This document shows, in pieces, positions 24,200 to 32,527 of a stretch of 64,000 bases of DNA. The notes under the pieces were generated by a model. That model was given only the letters and a program-made list of their open reading frames with translations. It had not been told where the DNA came from and made no database searches. Positions within the stretch are counted from its first letter, which is position 1. Each line of letters starts with the position of its first letter. The stretch comes from Selenomonadales bacterium 4137-cl (GTDB taxonomy: Bacteria; Bacillota; Negativicutes; Sporomusales; UBA7701): the NCBI GenBank assembly GCA_032334055.1, contig JAUOZS010000001.1, positions 2,702,501 to 2,766,500 of the forward strand, given 5' to 3'. The position numbers were made by a program, and so were the translations under genes.

Positions 24200-25138
24200 T
24201 TATCCTTCGGGGGTATGGAACAGGTCGGTGGAGAGGTAGCGTTCGCCGGTGTCGGGGAGGATGACGACGATGGTTTTGCCTTCGTTTTCCGGCCGGCGGG
24301 CGAGCTCGGCGGCGGCGAAGGCGGCGGCGCCGCTGGAGATGCCGACGAGGAGGCCTTCGCTCTCGGCGAGGGCGCGGGCGGTGCGGAAGGCGTCGTCGGC
24401 CTTGACGGTGGCGACGGCGTCGATGACGGCGGTGTCGAGGATTTTGGGAACGAAGCCGGCGCCGATGCCCTGGATTTTGTGGGGGCCGGCTTTGCCGCCG
24501 GAGAGGACGGGCGAGTCGTAAGGCTCGACGGCGACGACGCGCACGGCGGGGAGCCGTTCCTTGAGGACGCTGCCGACGCCGGTGATGGTGCCGCCGGTGC
24601 CGACGCCGGCGACAAAGATGTCGACCTTGCCGCCGGTGTCGCGCCAGATTTCCTCGGCGGTGGTGCGGCGGTGGGCGGCGGGGTTGGCGGGGTTTTCGAA
24701 CTGCTGGGGCATATAGGCGTTGGGGGTGGCGGCGACGATTTCGCCGGCTTTTTCGATGGCCCCTTTCATGCCCGCGGGGCCGGGGGTGAGGACGAGGCGG
24801 GCGCCGAGGGCTTCAAGGAGGCTGCGCCTCTCCCGGCTCATGGTTTCGGGCATGGTGAGGACGATTTTGTAGCCGCGGGCGGCGGCGACGAAGGCGAGGC
24901 CGACGCCGGTGTTGCCGCTGGTGGGTTCGACGATGAGGGTATCTTTGTTTATGAGGCCGCGCTCTTCGGCGGCGGCGATCATGGCGAAGGCGGCGCGGTC
25001 CTTGATGCTGCCGAGGGGGTTGAAGTATTCGAGCTTGGCGAGAATGCGGGCTTTAAGACCCTCGGCACGGGCGTAGCCGGCGAGTTCGAGGAGGGGGGTG
25101 TTGCCGATGAGGTCAGTGAGGGAGCGGGCGGTAGGCAT
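24200..25138 (-). CDS. cysK: Cysteine synthase (O-acetylserine sulfhydrylase)
   Basis: This 312-residue PLP enzyme makes cysteine from O-acetylserine and sulfide. The PLP lysine is Lys46 in NPLGSIKDR, the substrate loop is [11 protein letters not shown], and the phosphate-binding loop is [23 protein letters not shown] near the end is also conserved. Length and motifs are canonical for CysK. A strong GGAGGT ribosome site precedes the ATG. It is transcribed in the same direction as hydE upstream but separated by a large structured intergenic element. Confidence 0.96.
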   Translation of the reverse strand: MPTARSLTDLIGNTPLLELAGYARAEGLKARILAKLEYFNPLGSIKDRAAFAMIAAAEERGLINKDTLIVEPTSGNTGVGLAFVAAARGYKIVLTMPETMSRERRSLLEALGARLVLTPGPAGMKGAIEKAGEIVAATPNAYMPQQFENPANPAAHRRTTAEEIWRDTGGKVDIFVAGVGTGGTITGVGSVLKERLPAVRVVAVEPYDSPVLSGGKAGPHKIQGIGAGFVPKILDTAVIDAVATVKADDAFRTARALAESEGLLVGISSGAAAFAAAELARRPENEGKTIVVILPDTGERYLSTDLFHTPEG

Positions 25139-25174
25139 GGGGTAGTACCTCCTATTTGTTTGCTTGTAGCAAGA

Positions 25175-25369
25175 CCGTATACTCCGGCTCCATAGTTACG
25201 GATGTACGCGCCGTAAGGCTTGGGCTGTCCGACCGCGACCACCGTCGTCAACGGTCATCCATGACCGATGACTCCTCGCCCGGCCGTCCATGGCCGGGCG
25301 TGTGGCGTCGGGCAGCCGCTTCGCCAACGGCGCGTATACATCCTCCACAAAGTCGCGGGTCGTATACGG
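25175..25369 (-). repeat. 195-bp multibranched inverted repeat between hydE and cysK
   Basis: Three nested paired segments are visible: CCGTATAC (25175-25182) with GTATACGG (25362-25369); GGATGTACGCGCCGT (25200-25214) with 25327-25343 (two-base bulge); GGCTGTCCGAC (25223-25233) with GTCGGGCAGCC (25307-25317). Inside lie two hairpins: GGTCATCCATGACC (25253-25266) and GCCCGGCC/GGCCGGGC (25278-25299). It starts six bases past the hydE stop. No gene is supportable in 25139-25374. Confidence 0.7.
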
Positions 25370-25374
25370 CCCTG

Positions 25375-26427
25375 CTATTCCCCGTTCTCTTGCGCCGTTT
25401 TCCTCAGTCGGAAGCCGTGGCCGGTGGAGATGCCGCGGCCGATGGCGGTGATTTTGCCGGTGATGCAGGAGCGGCACTGGGCCGGGGTGTCGCCGACGCA
25501 GATTTTGCCGGGGTAGAGGGCGTAGTGGCGGCGGTAGTCGCCTTCGGTGACGTTTGGCATGACGACGTTGGCGCCGCTTTGGAGGGCGATCATGCGGCCG
25601 TTTTTGTCGAGGGTTTCCATGGCGGTGGTGGCGGGGATGTTGATGTCGGGCAGCAACAGTCTTATTATGGCCATGACTTTGAGGCTTGATGTGAAGGCGC
25701 CGCCGGCGGCCGCGGCGAGGGGGGTGTCGGGGTTGGGGATGAAGGGGCCGACACCGATCATGTCGGCGTCAATTTCCTGGAAAAAGAGGATGTCGTCGGC
25801 GAGGGATTCGAGGGTCTGGCCGGGCAGGCCGATGAGGCAGCCGGTGCCGAGTTCGTAGCCGAGGGAGCGGAGGTCGCGCAGGCAGCGAAGGCGGTTTTCG
25901 AAGCTCATGCCGGGGTCGAGGTCTTCGTAGAGAAGGCGGTCGGTGGTTTCGATGCGCAGGAGGTAGCGGTCGGCGCCGGCCTGTCGGTAGGCGGCATATT
26001 CGTCGCGGCTTTTTTCGCCGATGCTGAGGGTGACGGCGACGCCGAGTTTTTTGATTTCGCTGATGATGTGGCGGAGGATGTCGACGGTGTAGTAGGGGTC
26101 TTCGCCCGACTGGAGGACGACGGTGCGGTAGCCGTATTCCTTGGCTTTGCGGGCGAGGTCGATGATGGCGTCGGGCTCCATGCGGTAGCGGACGACGTTG
26201 GTGTTGTCGCGGCGGAGGCCGCAGTAGTGGCAGTTCTGGCGGCAGGTGTTGGAGAATTCGATGAGGCCGCGCAGGTGGACTTCGTCGCCGACGTAGCGGC
26301 GACGGACCCGGTCGGCGGCGGCGAAGATTTCCTGCGTATGGGCATCGTCGGCGAGAAGGGCGACGATTTCCTGCTTGGCGAGTTTGTGGGTGTTCTCGGC
26401 TTTGGCGATGATGGCGGCGATGTCCAT
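25375..26427 (-). CDS. hydE: [FeFe]-hydrogenase maturase HydE (radical SAM)
   Basis: This 350-residue radical SAM enzyme has its cluster cysteines at Cys62, Cys66 and Cys69 (CRQNCHYC). Characteristic HydE segments are FSNTCRQNCHYCGLR, VVLQSGEDPYY, GERK-like TLSIGEKSRDEY, GTGCLIGLPGQT, GPFIPNPDTPL and NVMPNVTE-like VVMPNVTEGDYRRHY. HydE helps build the di-iron subcluster of the H-cluster. hydF, hydG and a hydrogenase are not in the window. An in-frame extension to 26472 is possible, but GGGAGG places the start at 26427. BioB or PylB are less likely given the motifs and length. Confidence 0.92.
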   Translation of the reverse strand: MDIAAIIAKAENTHKLAKQEIVALLADDAHTQEIFAAADRVRRRYVGDEVHLRGLIEFSNTCRQNCHYCGLRRDNTNVVRYRMEPDAIIDLARKAKEYGYRTVVLQSGEDPYYTVDILRHIISEIKKLGVAVTLSIGEKSRDEYAAYRQAGADRYLLRIETTDRLLYEDLDPGMSFENRLRCLRDLRSLGYELGTGCLIGLPGQTLESLADDILFFQEIDADMIGVGPFIPNPDTPLAAAAGGAFTSSLKVMAIIRLLLPDINIPATTAMETLDKNGRMIALQSGANVVMPNVTEGDYRRHYALYPGKICVGDTPAQCRSCITGKITAIGRGISTGHGFRLRKTAQENGE

Positions 26428-26550
26428 GGCGGGCCTCCTCCCGGACGGTGATTTGTTATTATTATACAACAATTCCTATCGGATTGCTATGGATTTTGGG
26501 GTAGGCGGGTGTTTTTGTTTTTAGTTTATGCGCGGGATGGGCTTGTCACG

Positions 26551-26700
26551 CAGCCTGCCGCTAAACGGGCGTTTGCCAGCGTACCCGGAATGTACGCTAG
26601 CAAACGCCCGGCGGAAAAGCGCGCCCCTGTTAGCGCTTCAGCGGTTTGCGGGGCGGCCTGCCCCTTGCACCGTGGATGGGGCTTATCAGCGGCTGCCCTG
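26551..26700 (-). repeat. Dispersed nested inverted repeat, degenerate copy C
   Basis: The inner hairpin is the best preserved of all copies: CGGGCGTTTGC-CA-GCGTAC and GTACGC-TA-GCAAACGCCCG around CCGGAAT (26566-26610). The outer arms are weak (GCCGCT 26557-26562 with AGCGGC 26688-26693) and extra sequence with another small stem is inserted between. The right end GGATGGGGCTTATCA runs into the stop codon of the PRK06851-type gene. Confidence 0.65.
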
Positions 26701-27786
26701 GTAAGAGAGCACGCGATCGCGGGTTTTTTGCCAGACTTTTTCTATTTCCGCGAAGTTCATGTTGGGGACGTAGTAGGTTTCGAGCTCGTCGTGGAGGGTT
26801 TTGGCGCGTTTGATGCAGGCGACGCTTTTGACGAACAGTTCCCAGAAGAGGTCCTGGGCGTAGGTGACGTCGTCGGCGCGGGCGGCGACGATGTCGCTTT
26901 TGCGGCATTCGCCCATGTCGATGGTGAGTTCGGGCTGGCGGGCGGCGTGGTAGGGGTGCGGCAGGAAGGAGGTGGTGACGGCGACGTCCAGGGCGGGAAT
27001 GACGGCATGCTCGGGTTTCTCGGGGTCGAGGGGGCAGTAGAAGGCTTCGACGTCGAGGCCTTTGGCGAGGGCGTCGTCGATCACTTTGCGGACGAGGGTG
27101 CTTTTGCCGCAGCCGGGGTCGCCGGCGATGACGAAGCAGCGGCCTGTGGGCCAGACGGAGGAGTCGAGGTAGTTAACCATGCCGTCGGGGGTGATGGCGG
27201 AGGCGAACAGTTTGCGGAGACGTCCGGCACCGACGGTGTCGCGGCCGCCGAAGACGGCGGCGAGAAGCTGCCGGGCGCGCTCGTTGGCGGCGGCGTGGTC
27301 GAGGGCTTCGGCGTTGGCGGCTTCCCAGTCGTCGTAGAGGGCTTTGGCGGCGCGGAGGAGCCGGTAGGCGCGCTGGAAGCTCCGGCCGATTTCGGCGGTG
27401 CAGGCGATTATCGGCCGTTTGTTGGCAACCATGCCGCGCTGGTCCCAGAAGTCGCCGAGGTGGATGATTTCGTCGACGCAGCCGGGGTGGCGGGGGTCGA
27501 CGACGTGAGGGGCGGTGCCGTCAATGAAGGCGACGCCCAGGGCGGGGACGACGACGCCGTCGAGGGAGCCGTTGTCGCTGGAGCAGTGGTGGTGCTCGAT
27601 GTCGTGGCCGCGGGCAAGAAGCTCCTCCCCCATCCGGCGCATGAAGGTGGATTTGCCGGTGCCCGGGCCGCCTTTCATGATGAAGATGCGGTTGGCGTCG
27701 GCGGGTATTATGTAGTTGTAGTAGGAGAAGAAGCCCTGGGGGGTGTTGCCGCCGGGAAACAGGTGACGAATCTTTCCCTCTCTCAT
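26686..27786 (-). CDS. Two-P-loop ATPase of the PRK06851 family
   Basis: This 366-residue protein has a P-loop in each half: GGPGTGKST (residues 39-47) and, near residue 220, GDPGCGKST. Each half is an ATPase-like domain, and shared segments such as the EHHHCSSDNGSLDGVVVPAL and EAFYCPLDPEKPEHAVIPAL equivalents show that it arose by duplication. This matches the PRK06851 family found in Bacillus and Clostridia, of unknown role. No membrane segment is seen. It is monocistronic, and its stop lies inside repeat C. Confidence 0.85.
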   Translation of the reverse strand: MREGKIRHLFPGGNTPQGFFSYYNYIIPADANRIFIMKGGPGTGKSTFMRRMGEELLARGHDIEHHHCSSDNGSLDGVVVPALGVAFIDGTAPHVVDPRHPGCVDEIIHLGDFWDQRGMVANKRPIIACTAEIGRSFQRAYRLLRAAKALYDDWEAANAEALDHAAANERARQLLAAVFGGRDTVGAGRLRKLFASAITPDGMVNYLDSSVWPTGRCFVIAGDPGCGKSTLVRKVIDDALAKGLDVEAFYCPLDPEKPEHAVIPALDVAVTTSFLPHPYHAARQPELTIDMGECRKSDIVAARADDVTYAQDLFWELFVKSVACIKRAKTLHDELETYYVPNMNFAEIEKVWQKTRDRVLSYQGSR

Positions 27787-27879
27787 AAAAGCAGGTTATC
27801 CCCTTTCACGGCGCCTGTCGCGCAGACGCCTCTAGTGTACCAATATGATATGCGGCGACGGCGAAACTGCCACTGAGGC

Positions 27880-27920
27880 AAAACCGCAGCCCCCACAATT
27901 GTGGGGGCTGCGGTTTTTTT
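27880..27920. terminator. Perfect 38-bp palindrome with T tail in a divergent intergenic region
   Basis: Arms 27880-27898 and 27899-27917 are perfectly complementary with no loop (centre CAATTG), followed by T7 on the plus strand and T4 on the minus strand. It lies between divergent genes at 27786 and 28132, where no gene needs terminating. The remainder of this 345-nt gap (27787-28131) shows no supportable reading frame. Confidence 0.75.
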
Positions 27921-28131
27921 GGGGAGACCGGGCCGGGCCTTGTATGGCGGAGACCTGAGGGACGCCGCGGGGAGGGCGCCGAAAATTCGCGGCAGGGGAA
28001 TAATGCCATGAGGCGAATAGTGATTAGTACGGGGGACAAAACCATAATCTCCGCCGCGCAGGAAATACTAAGGCAGAATACTTGCGGGCGACGGACGGGA
28101 TTCGCCGCGCGTCCGCCGATTGGAGGCCGGA

Positions 28132-28647
28132 ATGGAATCGATCCTCGGTTATGTTGCCGTCTTTTTCGCCAGGGTCGCCGACATGACGCTGGCCACCATC
28201 CGCACGCTGATGGTGATGCGGGGCCGAAAGCTCATGGCTGCAGTGATCGGCTTCGCCGAGGTGCTGATTTATGTCGTGGCTCTGAAGTTCGTCCTGGAAA
28301 CGCTCAACGATATTCCCAGCCTGATTTTTTACGCGCTCGGGTTCGCCGCCGGCAACGCGGCCGGCTTGTGGGCCGAGGAGCGGCTGGCGCTGGGGTATTA
28401 CGTGATGCAGGTGATCACGGGCCGCGACGCGGTCGCGTTCGCCGCCGGGCTCCGCGAGCGGGGCTTCGGGGTGACGATTTTCCCCTGCCAGGGCCGCGAG
28501 GCCTGCTACGACTTGCTGAGCGTGGTTTTCGAGCGGCGGCGGCTCAATGAGCTGGAGGATGCGGTGCGCGACTGGGACCCGAAGGCGTTCGTGACGGTGA
28601 CGGATACGCGCACTATCCGCGGCGGGCACTTTTACCGCAATAAGTAA
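28132..28647 (+). CDS. UPF0316 membrane protein (DUF5698 + DUF2179)
   Basis: This 171-residue protein has three N-terminal transmembrane helices (about residues 3-75, with ARVADMTLATIRTLMVMRG) and a C-terminal DUF2179 domain (about 95-171). The latter contains QVITGRDAVAFAAGLRERGFGVTIFPCQGR. The architecture is that of UPF0316 proteins; DUF2179 also occurs in YitT-type proteins and may bind a small ligand. Function is unknown. The ATG at 28132 follows TTGGAGG by five bases. Its terminator is shared with the opposite TPM gene. Confidence 0.88.
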   Translation: MESILGYVAVFFARVADMTLATIRTLMVMRGRKLMAAVIGFAEVLIYVVALKFVLETLNDIPSLIFYALGFAAGNAAGLWAEERLALGYYVMQVITGRDAVAFAAGLRERGFGVTIFPCQGREACYDLLSVVFERRRLNELEDAVRDWDPKAFVTVTDTRTIRGGHFYRNK

Positions 28648-28678
28648 AAAATCGCTTGCATAACGCAAGCGATTTTTT
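28646..28678. terminator. Bidirectional terminator
   Basis: AAAAAATCGCTTGC and GCAAGCGATTTTTT form a perfect 14-bp stem with a 5-nt loop. The left arm begins within the UPF0316 stop codon. Confidence 0.9.
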
Positions 28679-28713
28679 ATGTTTGGTGTACGCGCTTATC
28701 CGCGGCCGTGGCT

Positions 28714-29484
28714 TTACCAGCGACGGCTGGAGCCGCCGCCGCCCCCCGATCCGCCGCCAAAGCCTCCTCCGCCCCCTCCCCCGCCGCCGCGGCGCATGAG
28801 AAGGGCGAGGATGAGCCAGGTGAACTGGCCGCCGAAGAAGACCCAGTCGAGGATGAAGAGGCCGAGGGCGCCGGCGAGAAGAAGGATCTTGCCCCACCAG
28901 GGCAGGCTGTCCCACCAGGGCGCTTCGCCGGCCCGCTGGGGCCGGGAGACGGTTTTCTTTTTGTCACCGTCGATGGTGACGCCGTATTCCTGGGCGGCTT
29001 CCTGGACGACGGCGAGGTAGCCGTTGTAGATGCCCCGGTCGTAGTCGCCGCGCTGGAAGTAGGGGAGCATGTATTCGTCCTGGATGCGGCCGGTTTTGGC
29101 GTCGGGCAGTCTCCCTTCGAGGCCGTAGCCGACTTCGATGCGGGAGGCGCGGTCGTTGACGGCGACGAGGATGACGACGCCGTTGTTTTTGGCTTTGTCG
29201 CCGACGCCCCATTCCCTGAGGATGGCGAGGGCGTAGTCTTCCGGTGTCGCGCCGTCGGTGCTTTTGACGACGACGGCGACGACGTGGGCGGTGGTTTTGC
29301 CTTTGAGCTGGGAGCCGAGGAAGTTTATTCTCGTTTTGGCGTCTTCGCTGAGGACGCCGGCGTAGTCGCGGACGAAGAGGCTGCCTGATGTGGGCGCGGG
29401 CGGGATGGCAGGCTGGGCCCACGCCGCTGCGCCGGTAAGCAGGAACGCTGCCAGCAACAGGCAGGCCAGCCATTTTTTCATCAT
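28714..29484 (-). CDS. TPM-domain protein (YgcG type) with Gly-rich tail
   Basis: This 256-residue envelope protein has a signal peptide (about 1-24), a TPM domain (about 35-165, with FVRDYAGVLSEDAKTRINFLG, NNGVVILVAVNDR and RIEVGYGLEGRLPDAKTG) and one or two transmembrane helices near 205-235. It ends in a long poly-glycine and serine segment finishing SSRRW. TPM proteins have been linked to phosphatase activity and photosystem repair in plants; the bacterial role is unknown. It is co-transcribed with lemA (24-nt gap), a very common pairing. Confidence 0.9.
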   Translation of the reverse strand: MMKKWLACLLLAAFLLTGAAAWAQPAIPPAPTSGSLFVRDYAGVLSEDAKTRINFLGSQLKGKTTAHVVAVVVKSTDGATPEDYALAILREWGVGDKAKNNGVVILVAVNDRASRIEVGYGLEGRLPDAKTGRIQDEYMLPYFQRGDYDRGIYNGYLAVVQEAAQEYGVTIDGDKKKTVSRPQRAGEAPWWDSLPWWGKILLLAGALGLFILDWVFFGGQFTWLILALLMRRGGGGGGGGGFGGGSGGGGGSSRRW

Positions 29485-29508
29485 TTTATCCCTCGCTTTT
29501 GGCCGGGG

Positions 29509-30063
29509 CTAGAATTTTACCTGGGGTACCTGTTTGGCGCCTTCCTCGGCCCGGAAGTATTCCTTGGGGCCGAAGCCCATCATGCCTGCGAAGATGGTGG
29601 TGGGGAAGGAACGGATTTTGGTGTTGTAGCCCTGGACGGCGTCGTTGTAGTCCTTGCGGGCGACGGCGATGCGGTTTTCGGTGCCGCTGAGCTCGTCCAT
29701 GAGGGCGCGGAAGTTCTTGTCGGCCTTGAGGTTGGGGTAGTTTTCGACGACGACCAAGAGGCGGGAAAGGGCGGTGTTGAGTTCGCCGTTGGCCTGAGCT
29801 TTGGCGGCGGGGCCTGCGGCGCCGGCGAGTTTGGCGCGGGCGTCGGCGACGGCGGCGATGGCCTGCTGCTCGTGGGCGGCGTAGCCTTTGACGGTGCTGA
29901 CAAGGTTGGGGATAAGGTCGGCGCGGCGCTGGAGCATGTTTTCGATCTGGCTCCATTTGCCGTTGACGTTTTCGTTCATGCCGACGAGGCCGTTGTAGCT
30001 TGAAATGCCGAAGACGACGAGCAGGGCGACTACGGCGATGACGATCCAGAGAGATTTGTTCAC
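29509..30063 (-). CDS. lemA: LemA family protein
   Basis: This 184-residue protein has an N-terminal membrane anchor ([24 protein letters not shown]) followed by a long helical coiled bundle. Family signatures are [50 protein letters not shown] and [12 protein letters not shown]. LemA is an inner-membrane protein of unclear function, almost always beside a TPM-domain gene as here. GGAGGTAAAAC precedes the ATG. It is the first gene of the operon. Confidence 0.94.
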   Translation of the reverse strand: MNKSLWIVIAVVALLVVFGISSYNGLVGMNENVNGKWSQIENMLQRRADLIPNLVSTVKGYAAHEQQAIAAVADARAKLAGAAGPAAKAQANGELNTALSRLLVVVENYPNLKADKNFRALMDELSGTENRIAVARKDYNDAVQGYNTKIRSFPTTIFAGMMGFGPKEYFRAEEGAKQVPQVKF

Positions 30064-30115
30064 TGTTTTACCTCCTGTTTGGGTTTGGGTACTTTTCCAT
30101 TATAGCATAAAAGCG

Positions 30116-30814
30116 CTAGTCGGACCAATCGGCCGTCGGATTGTTTTTATCCAGGAAGAACGTTTCCGTCTTGCAGCCGAGGCTGGCGGCGGCGGCGGTG
30201 AGTTCGTCGCGGGCGGCGAGGACGGCGTTTTTGTTGAGGTCGGCGAAGCCGTCGATGGGAAAGAAGATGTCGCGGGAGTCGGCCTCGATCTTGGCTTTGT
30301 CGCCCTGCCGCCAGACCCAGCGGCGGGTGCGGACCTCGAGGCCGTCGGCGTAGACGATTTCGCCGGGGGGGACTTCTTCGGCCGCGGGGCTGCCGAAGGG
30401 GGTGAAGATGTCGCCCGGCCGGCTGAGGCGGAGGTGGATGTCGCCGGCCATACGGCCGATGTCGTGGGCGCCGATGGGGAGGATGTGTTTGAGGGAGACG
30501 GCGTTGCCGAGGTCGACGACGCTGTTGATGCTGGGGATGTGACCGGTTTTGAAGGCGCGGGTGTGGAGGGCCTCGACCGAACTGGCGAATTTGTTGGGGT
30601 TGAGGCCGAGTTTGGTGAAGGCGTCGCGCCATGCGGCGATGTAGGGGTGGCTTTTGACGCCGTCGGGGAAGTTGGCGCCGGCGGCGGCGAGGGAGGCGGC
30701 GAGCTTGTCCGCGACGGCGGGCTGGTCGCCTTGGGGGAAGCCTTTGGCGACGACTACGCCGAAGCAGGCGGCGGGAAAGAGGTCGAAGATTTCGGGGGCG
30801 ACGATGAATTTCAT
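30116..30814 (-). CDS. B3/B4-domain protein
   Basis: This 232-residue single-domain protein is homologous to the B3/B4 tRNA-editing domain of phenylalanyl-tRNA synthetase beta (PF03483). Landmarks are YIAAWRDAFTKLGLNPNKFASSVEALHTR and INSVVDLGNAVSLKHILPIGAHD. Free-standing versions may hydrolyse misacylated tRNA or act on small amino-acid derivatives; evidence in the family is thin. GGAGCTGA precedes the ATG. It is a single gene downstream (in its own direction) of repeat D. Confidence 0.88.
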   Translation of the reverse strand: MKFIVAPEIFDLFPAACFGVVVAKGFPQGDQPAVADKLAASLAAAGANFPDGVKSHPYIAAWRDAFTKLGLNPNKFASSVEALHTRAFKTGHIPSINSVVDLGNAVSLKHILPIGAHDIGRMAGDIHLRLSRPGDIFTPFGSPAAEEVPPGEIVYADGLEVRTRRWVWRQGDKAKIEADSRDIFFPIDGFADLNKNAVLAARDELTAAAASLGCKTETFFLDKNNPTADWSD

Positions 30815-30908
30815 GTGGTCAGCTCCTTTGTGATGGTTGGTTGGTATATTGCAAGCGGAATTTCACCTCGCCGCTTGCTTGTCTGCGGCTGGTCATGTTT
30901 AAGGCTTA

Positions 30909-31031
30909 GGCCGTTCAGAAAGCCCTGGATGCAAGGCGCACCGGAGGATGGCCCGCGCCGGCGTACTTGGTTGCGTACGTCAAGCGGGCCATCCGAGGAG
31001 CAACGCCGCAGACAGGGCTTTATCAACGGCC
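30909..31031 (-). repeat. Dispersed nested inverted repeat, copy D
   Basis: The outer arms GGCCGTTCAGAAAGCCCTG (30909-30927) and CAGGGCTTTATCAACGGCC (31013-31031) are nearly fully paired. The middle stem GGATGGCCCGC (30946-30956) / GCGGGCCATCC (30984-30994) is perfect, and the inner GCGTAC...GTACGT is imperfect. TGCAAGGCGCACCGG and GAGGAGCAACGCCGCAGA are shared with copy A. The right arm contains the stop codon of the nitroreductase gene. Confidence 0.85.
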
Positions 31032-31532
31032 GTAACGCTCATGGTGGATGCGGGTGGGGTCGAACCGGTCCACCCTCCCCCCCTGCTCGGCCGGGTGGCC
31101 GACGGCGACGATGGCGAAGGGGACGATGGTGTCGGGGATGGCGAGGAGGCGGCGGACGCCTTCGACCCGTTCGGCGACGGGATGGACGCCGAGCCAGCAG
31201 GTGCCGAGCCCAATGGCGGCGGCGGCGAGGAGGATGTTCTGGGTGGCGGCGGCGCAGTCTTGGATCCAGTAGTCGACCGGGTAGCGGCTGCGGGCGGTGT
31301 CGGCGCAGACTACGATGGCGACAGGGGCCTGCCTGAGCATCTGGGAGTAGGGATGGACGCGGGTTATTTCTTCGCGGGTTGCCTGGTCGGTGACGACGAT
31401 GAATTCCCACGGCTGTTCGTTGCCGGCCGACGGGGCGGCCATGGCGGCGGCGAGCAGTTTGTCGACCGCGCCGGCTTCGACGGGTCGGTCGTCATAGCGG
31501 CGGATGCTGCGGCGGGTGAAGATGGCTTCCAT
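31023..31532 (-). CDS. Nitroreductase-family FMN oxidoreductase
   Basis: This 169-residue, single-domain nitroreductase has the FMN-binding RRSIRRYDDRPV near the N terminus, AAPSAGNEQPWEFIVVTD and GLGTCWLGVHP. It is a short version typical of anaerobes. It reduces nitro or quinone-type electrophiles with NAD(P)H; the physiological substrate is unknown. The downstream HAD-type gene ends four bases before this gene's start region on the same strand, so the two are probably co-transcribed. Its stop codon lies in repeat D. Confidence 0.9.
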   Translation of the reverse strand: MEAIFTRRSIRRYDDRPVEAGAVDKLLAAAMAAPSAGNEQPWEFIVVTDQATREEITRVHPYSQMLRQAPVAIVVCADTARSRYPVDYWIQDCAAATQNILLAAAAIGLGTCWLGVHPVAERVEGVRRLLAIPDTIVPFAIVAVGHPAEQGGRVDRFDPTRIHHERYGR

Positions 31533-31536
31533 ATGA

Positions 31537-31908
31537 TCAGCTCCTTGGTTTTTTTGTTTTTTGGGTCCAGGGGCGGAAGGCTTTTATGCGCGCGAGGAGG
31601 GCCCCGGCGTCGCCGTCGAAGGTGATGGCCCGGTCGTCGATGATGACTTTGGCGGGCGGTTTTTCGTCGGTGACGGCGTCAACGGCGATGCCGTGCGCGG
31701 CCAGCCAGCGCTCGATGGCGGCGATGCCGCCCGGCTGGTAGCAGCGGGAGGAGACGATGACGACCCGGTAGTATTTCCTGATATTCGCTATCGCTTCTTT
31801 TATCCCCTCCACGGGCGGGTCGGGGATGTTGCCGGCGCCCTGCCAGCCGCTGGCGTAGCTGTGGACGACGCCGTCGAAGTCGAGGATGACGGTGGGTTTG
31901 AAGGGCAT
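31537..31908 (-). CDS. Small HAD-like hydrolase
   Basis: This 123-residue protein has the HAD nucleophile motif ILDFDGVVHS at residues 7-16, VVIVSSRCYQPGG (motif II Ser) and PPAKVIIDDRAITFDGD (motif IV acids). It lacks a cap domain and resembles short polynucleotide-kinase-phosphatase or phage-type HAD proteins. The substrate is unknown. The ATG at 31908 with GAGGTG is preferred over long upstream in-frame extensions, which are Arg-rich and antisense to other features. It lies upstream of the nitroreductase gene, with a 4-nt gap. Confidence 0.75.
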   Translation of the reverse strand: MPFKPTVILDFDGVVHSYASGWQGAGNIPDPPVEGIKEAIANIRKYYRVVIVSSRCYQPGGIAAIERWLAAHGIAVDAVTDEKPPAKVIIDDRAITFDGDAGALLARIKAFRPWTQKTKKPRS

Positions 31909-32007
31909 GGCTTTCACCTCGCGAAACATTATTGCCCATTCCCGTTCCGCCCATGCGTGGCGGTTTTTTCGCGCCGCCGGGCAAACTAGCTCCGGGAGGT
32001 GATTTCG

Positions 32008-32154
32008 ATGGTCGGAAGCGATGACAGGGACTTGCGGGGCGAGGTGGCGGCGCGTCAGGACGCAGGCCCGGACGGGGCCGCGATTCTGGAGGAGGATGTG
32101 TACGCCAAGCAGGAAAGGCTGTTCACGGAGGGGACGTCGGAGATGCCGTCGTAG
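32008..32154 (+). CDS. Small acidic hypothetical protein
   Basis: A 48-codon frame begins at an ATG seven bases after a consensus GGGAGGTGA. The product (MVGSDDRDLRGEVAARQD... ending TEGTSEMPS) is acidic and hydrophilic with no recognised motif. The strong ribosome site and ordinary codon use are the main evidence that it is real. The following 180 nt (32155-32337) contain nothing supportable. Confidence 0.5.
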   Translation: MVGSDDRDLRGEVAARQDAGPDGAAILEEDVYAKQERLFTEGTSEMPS

Positions 32155-32337
32155 CGTCTGCCGCAATTTGCCAGCGCCGGACGGAGATTAGGCGGCGGCT
32201 TTCCGGCGCACAATAAGCCCGAGGGGGTTGATAGGCCGGGAAGGCCGCGGGCCTGGACGCGGGGCGGCGCGCGCGTCCCGGAATGTCAGCCCCTGCGGAT
32301 GCGTTGGCCCGGAAGCCGGGCGAGGGGGTGAGCTGTT

Positions 32338-32463
32338 TTGGAGATGAAGTACGACCACGCCGAGCCCGACCCGTATCCGGACGCCGGCCAGGCGAAGCGC
32401 CGGCGGCTGGAGATGCTCGATATCAGGCCGGCGGTGACGGTGTACAAGCCGCCGGAGGAGTAA
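32338..32463 (+). CDS. Small basic/proline-rich hypothetical protein
   Basis: This is a 41-codon frame from TTG at 32338 (or ATG at 32344) with GGGGGTGAG upstream, closed by an excellent terminator. The product contains KYDHAEPDPYPDAGQAKRRR and ends VYKPPEE. No family is recognised. It is likely genuine because it is neatly bracketed by SD and terminator. Confidence 0.5.
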   Translation: MEMKYDHAEPDPYPDAGQAKRRRLEMLDIRPAVTVYKPPEE

Positions 32464-32466
32464 ACG

Positions 32467-32491
32467 GGGGCCGCGGAAGCGGCCCCTTTTT
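32467..32491 (+). terminator. Terminator after the 41-codon gene
   Basis: GGGGCCGC and GCGGCCCC form an 8-bp stem with loop GGAA, followed by T5. Confidence 0.85.
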
Positions 32492-32527
32492 GACGGGTCG
32501 TTGCTGAAGCCAGTCCGCGGCGCTTGG

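Noticed and set aside
25196..25477. Small frames across the hydE-cysK gap
   Set aside because: They run through the large inverted repeat and into hydE in another frame. The palindromic structure explains the open frames better.
28008..28550. Alternative 180-residue plus-strand frame overlapping the UPF0316 gene
   Set aside because: It is out of frame with the conserved protein for most of its length and its only ATG has a weak ribosome site.
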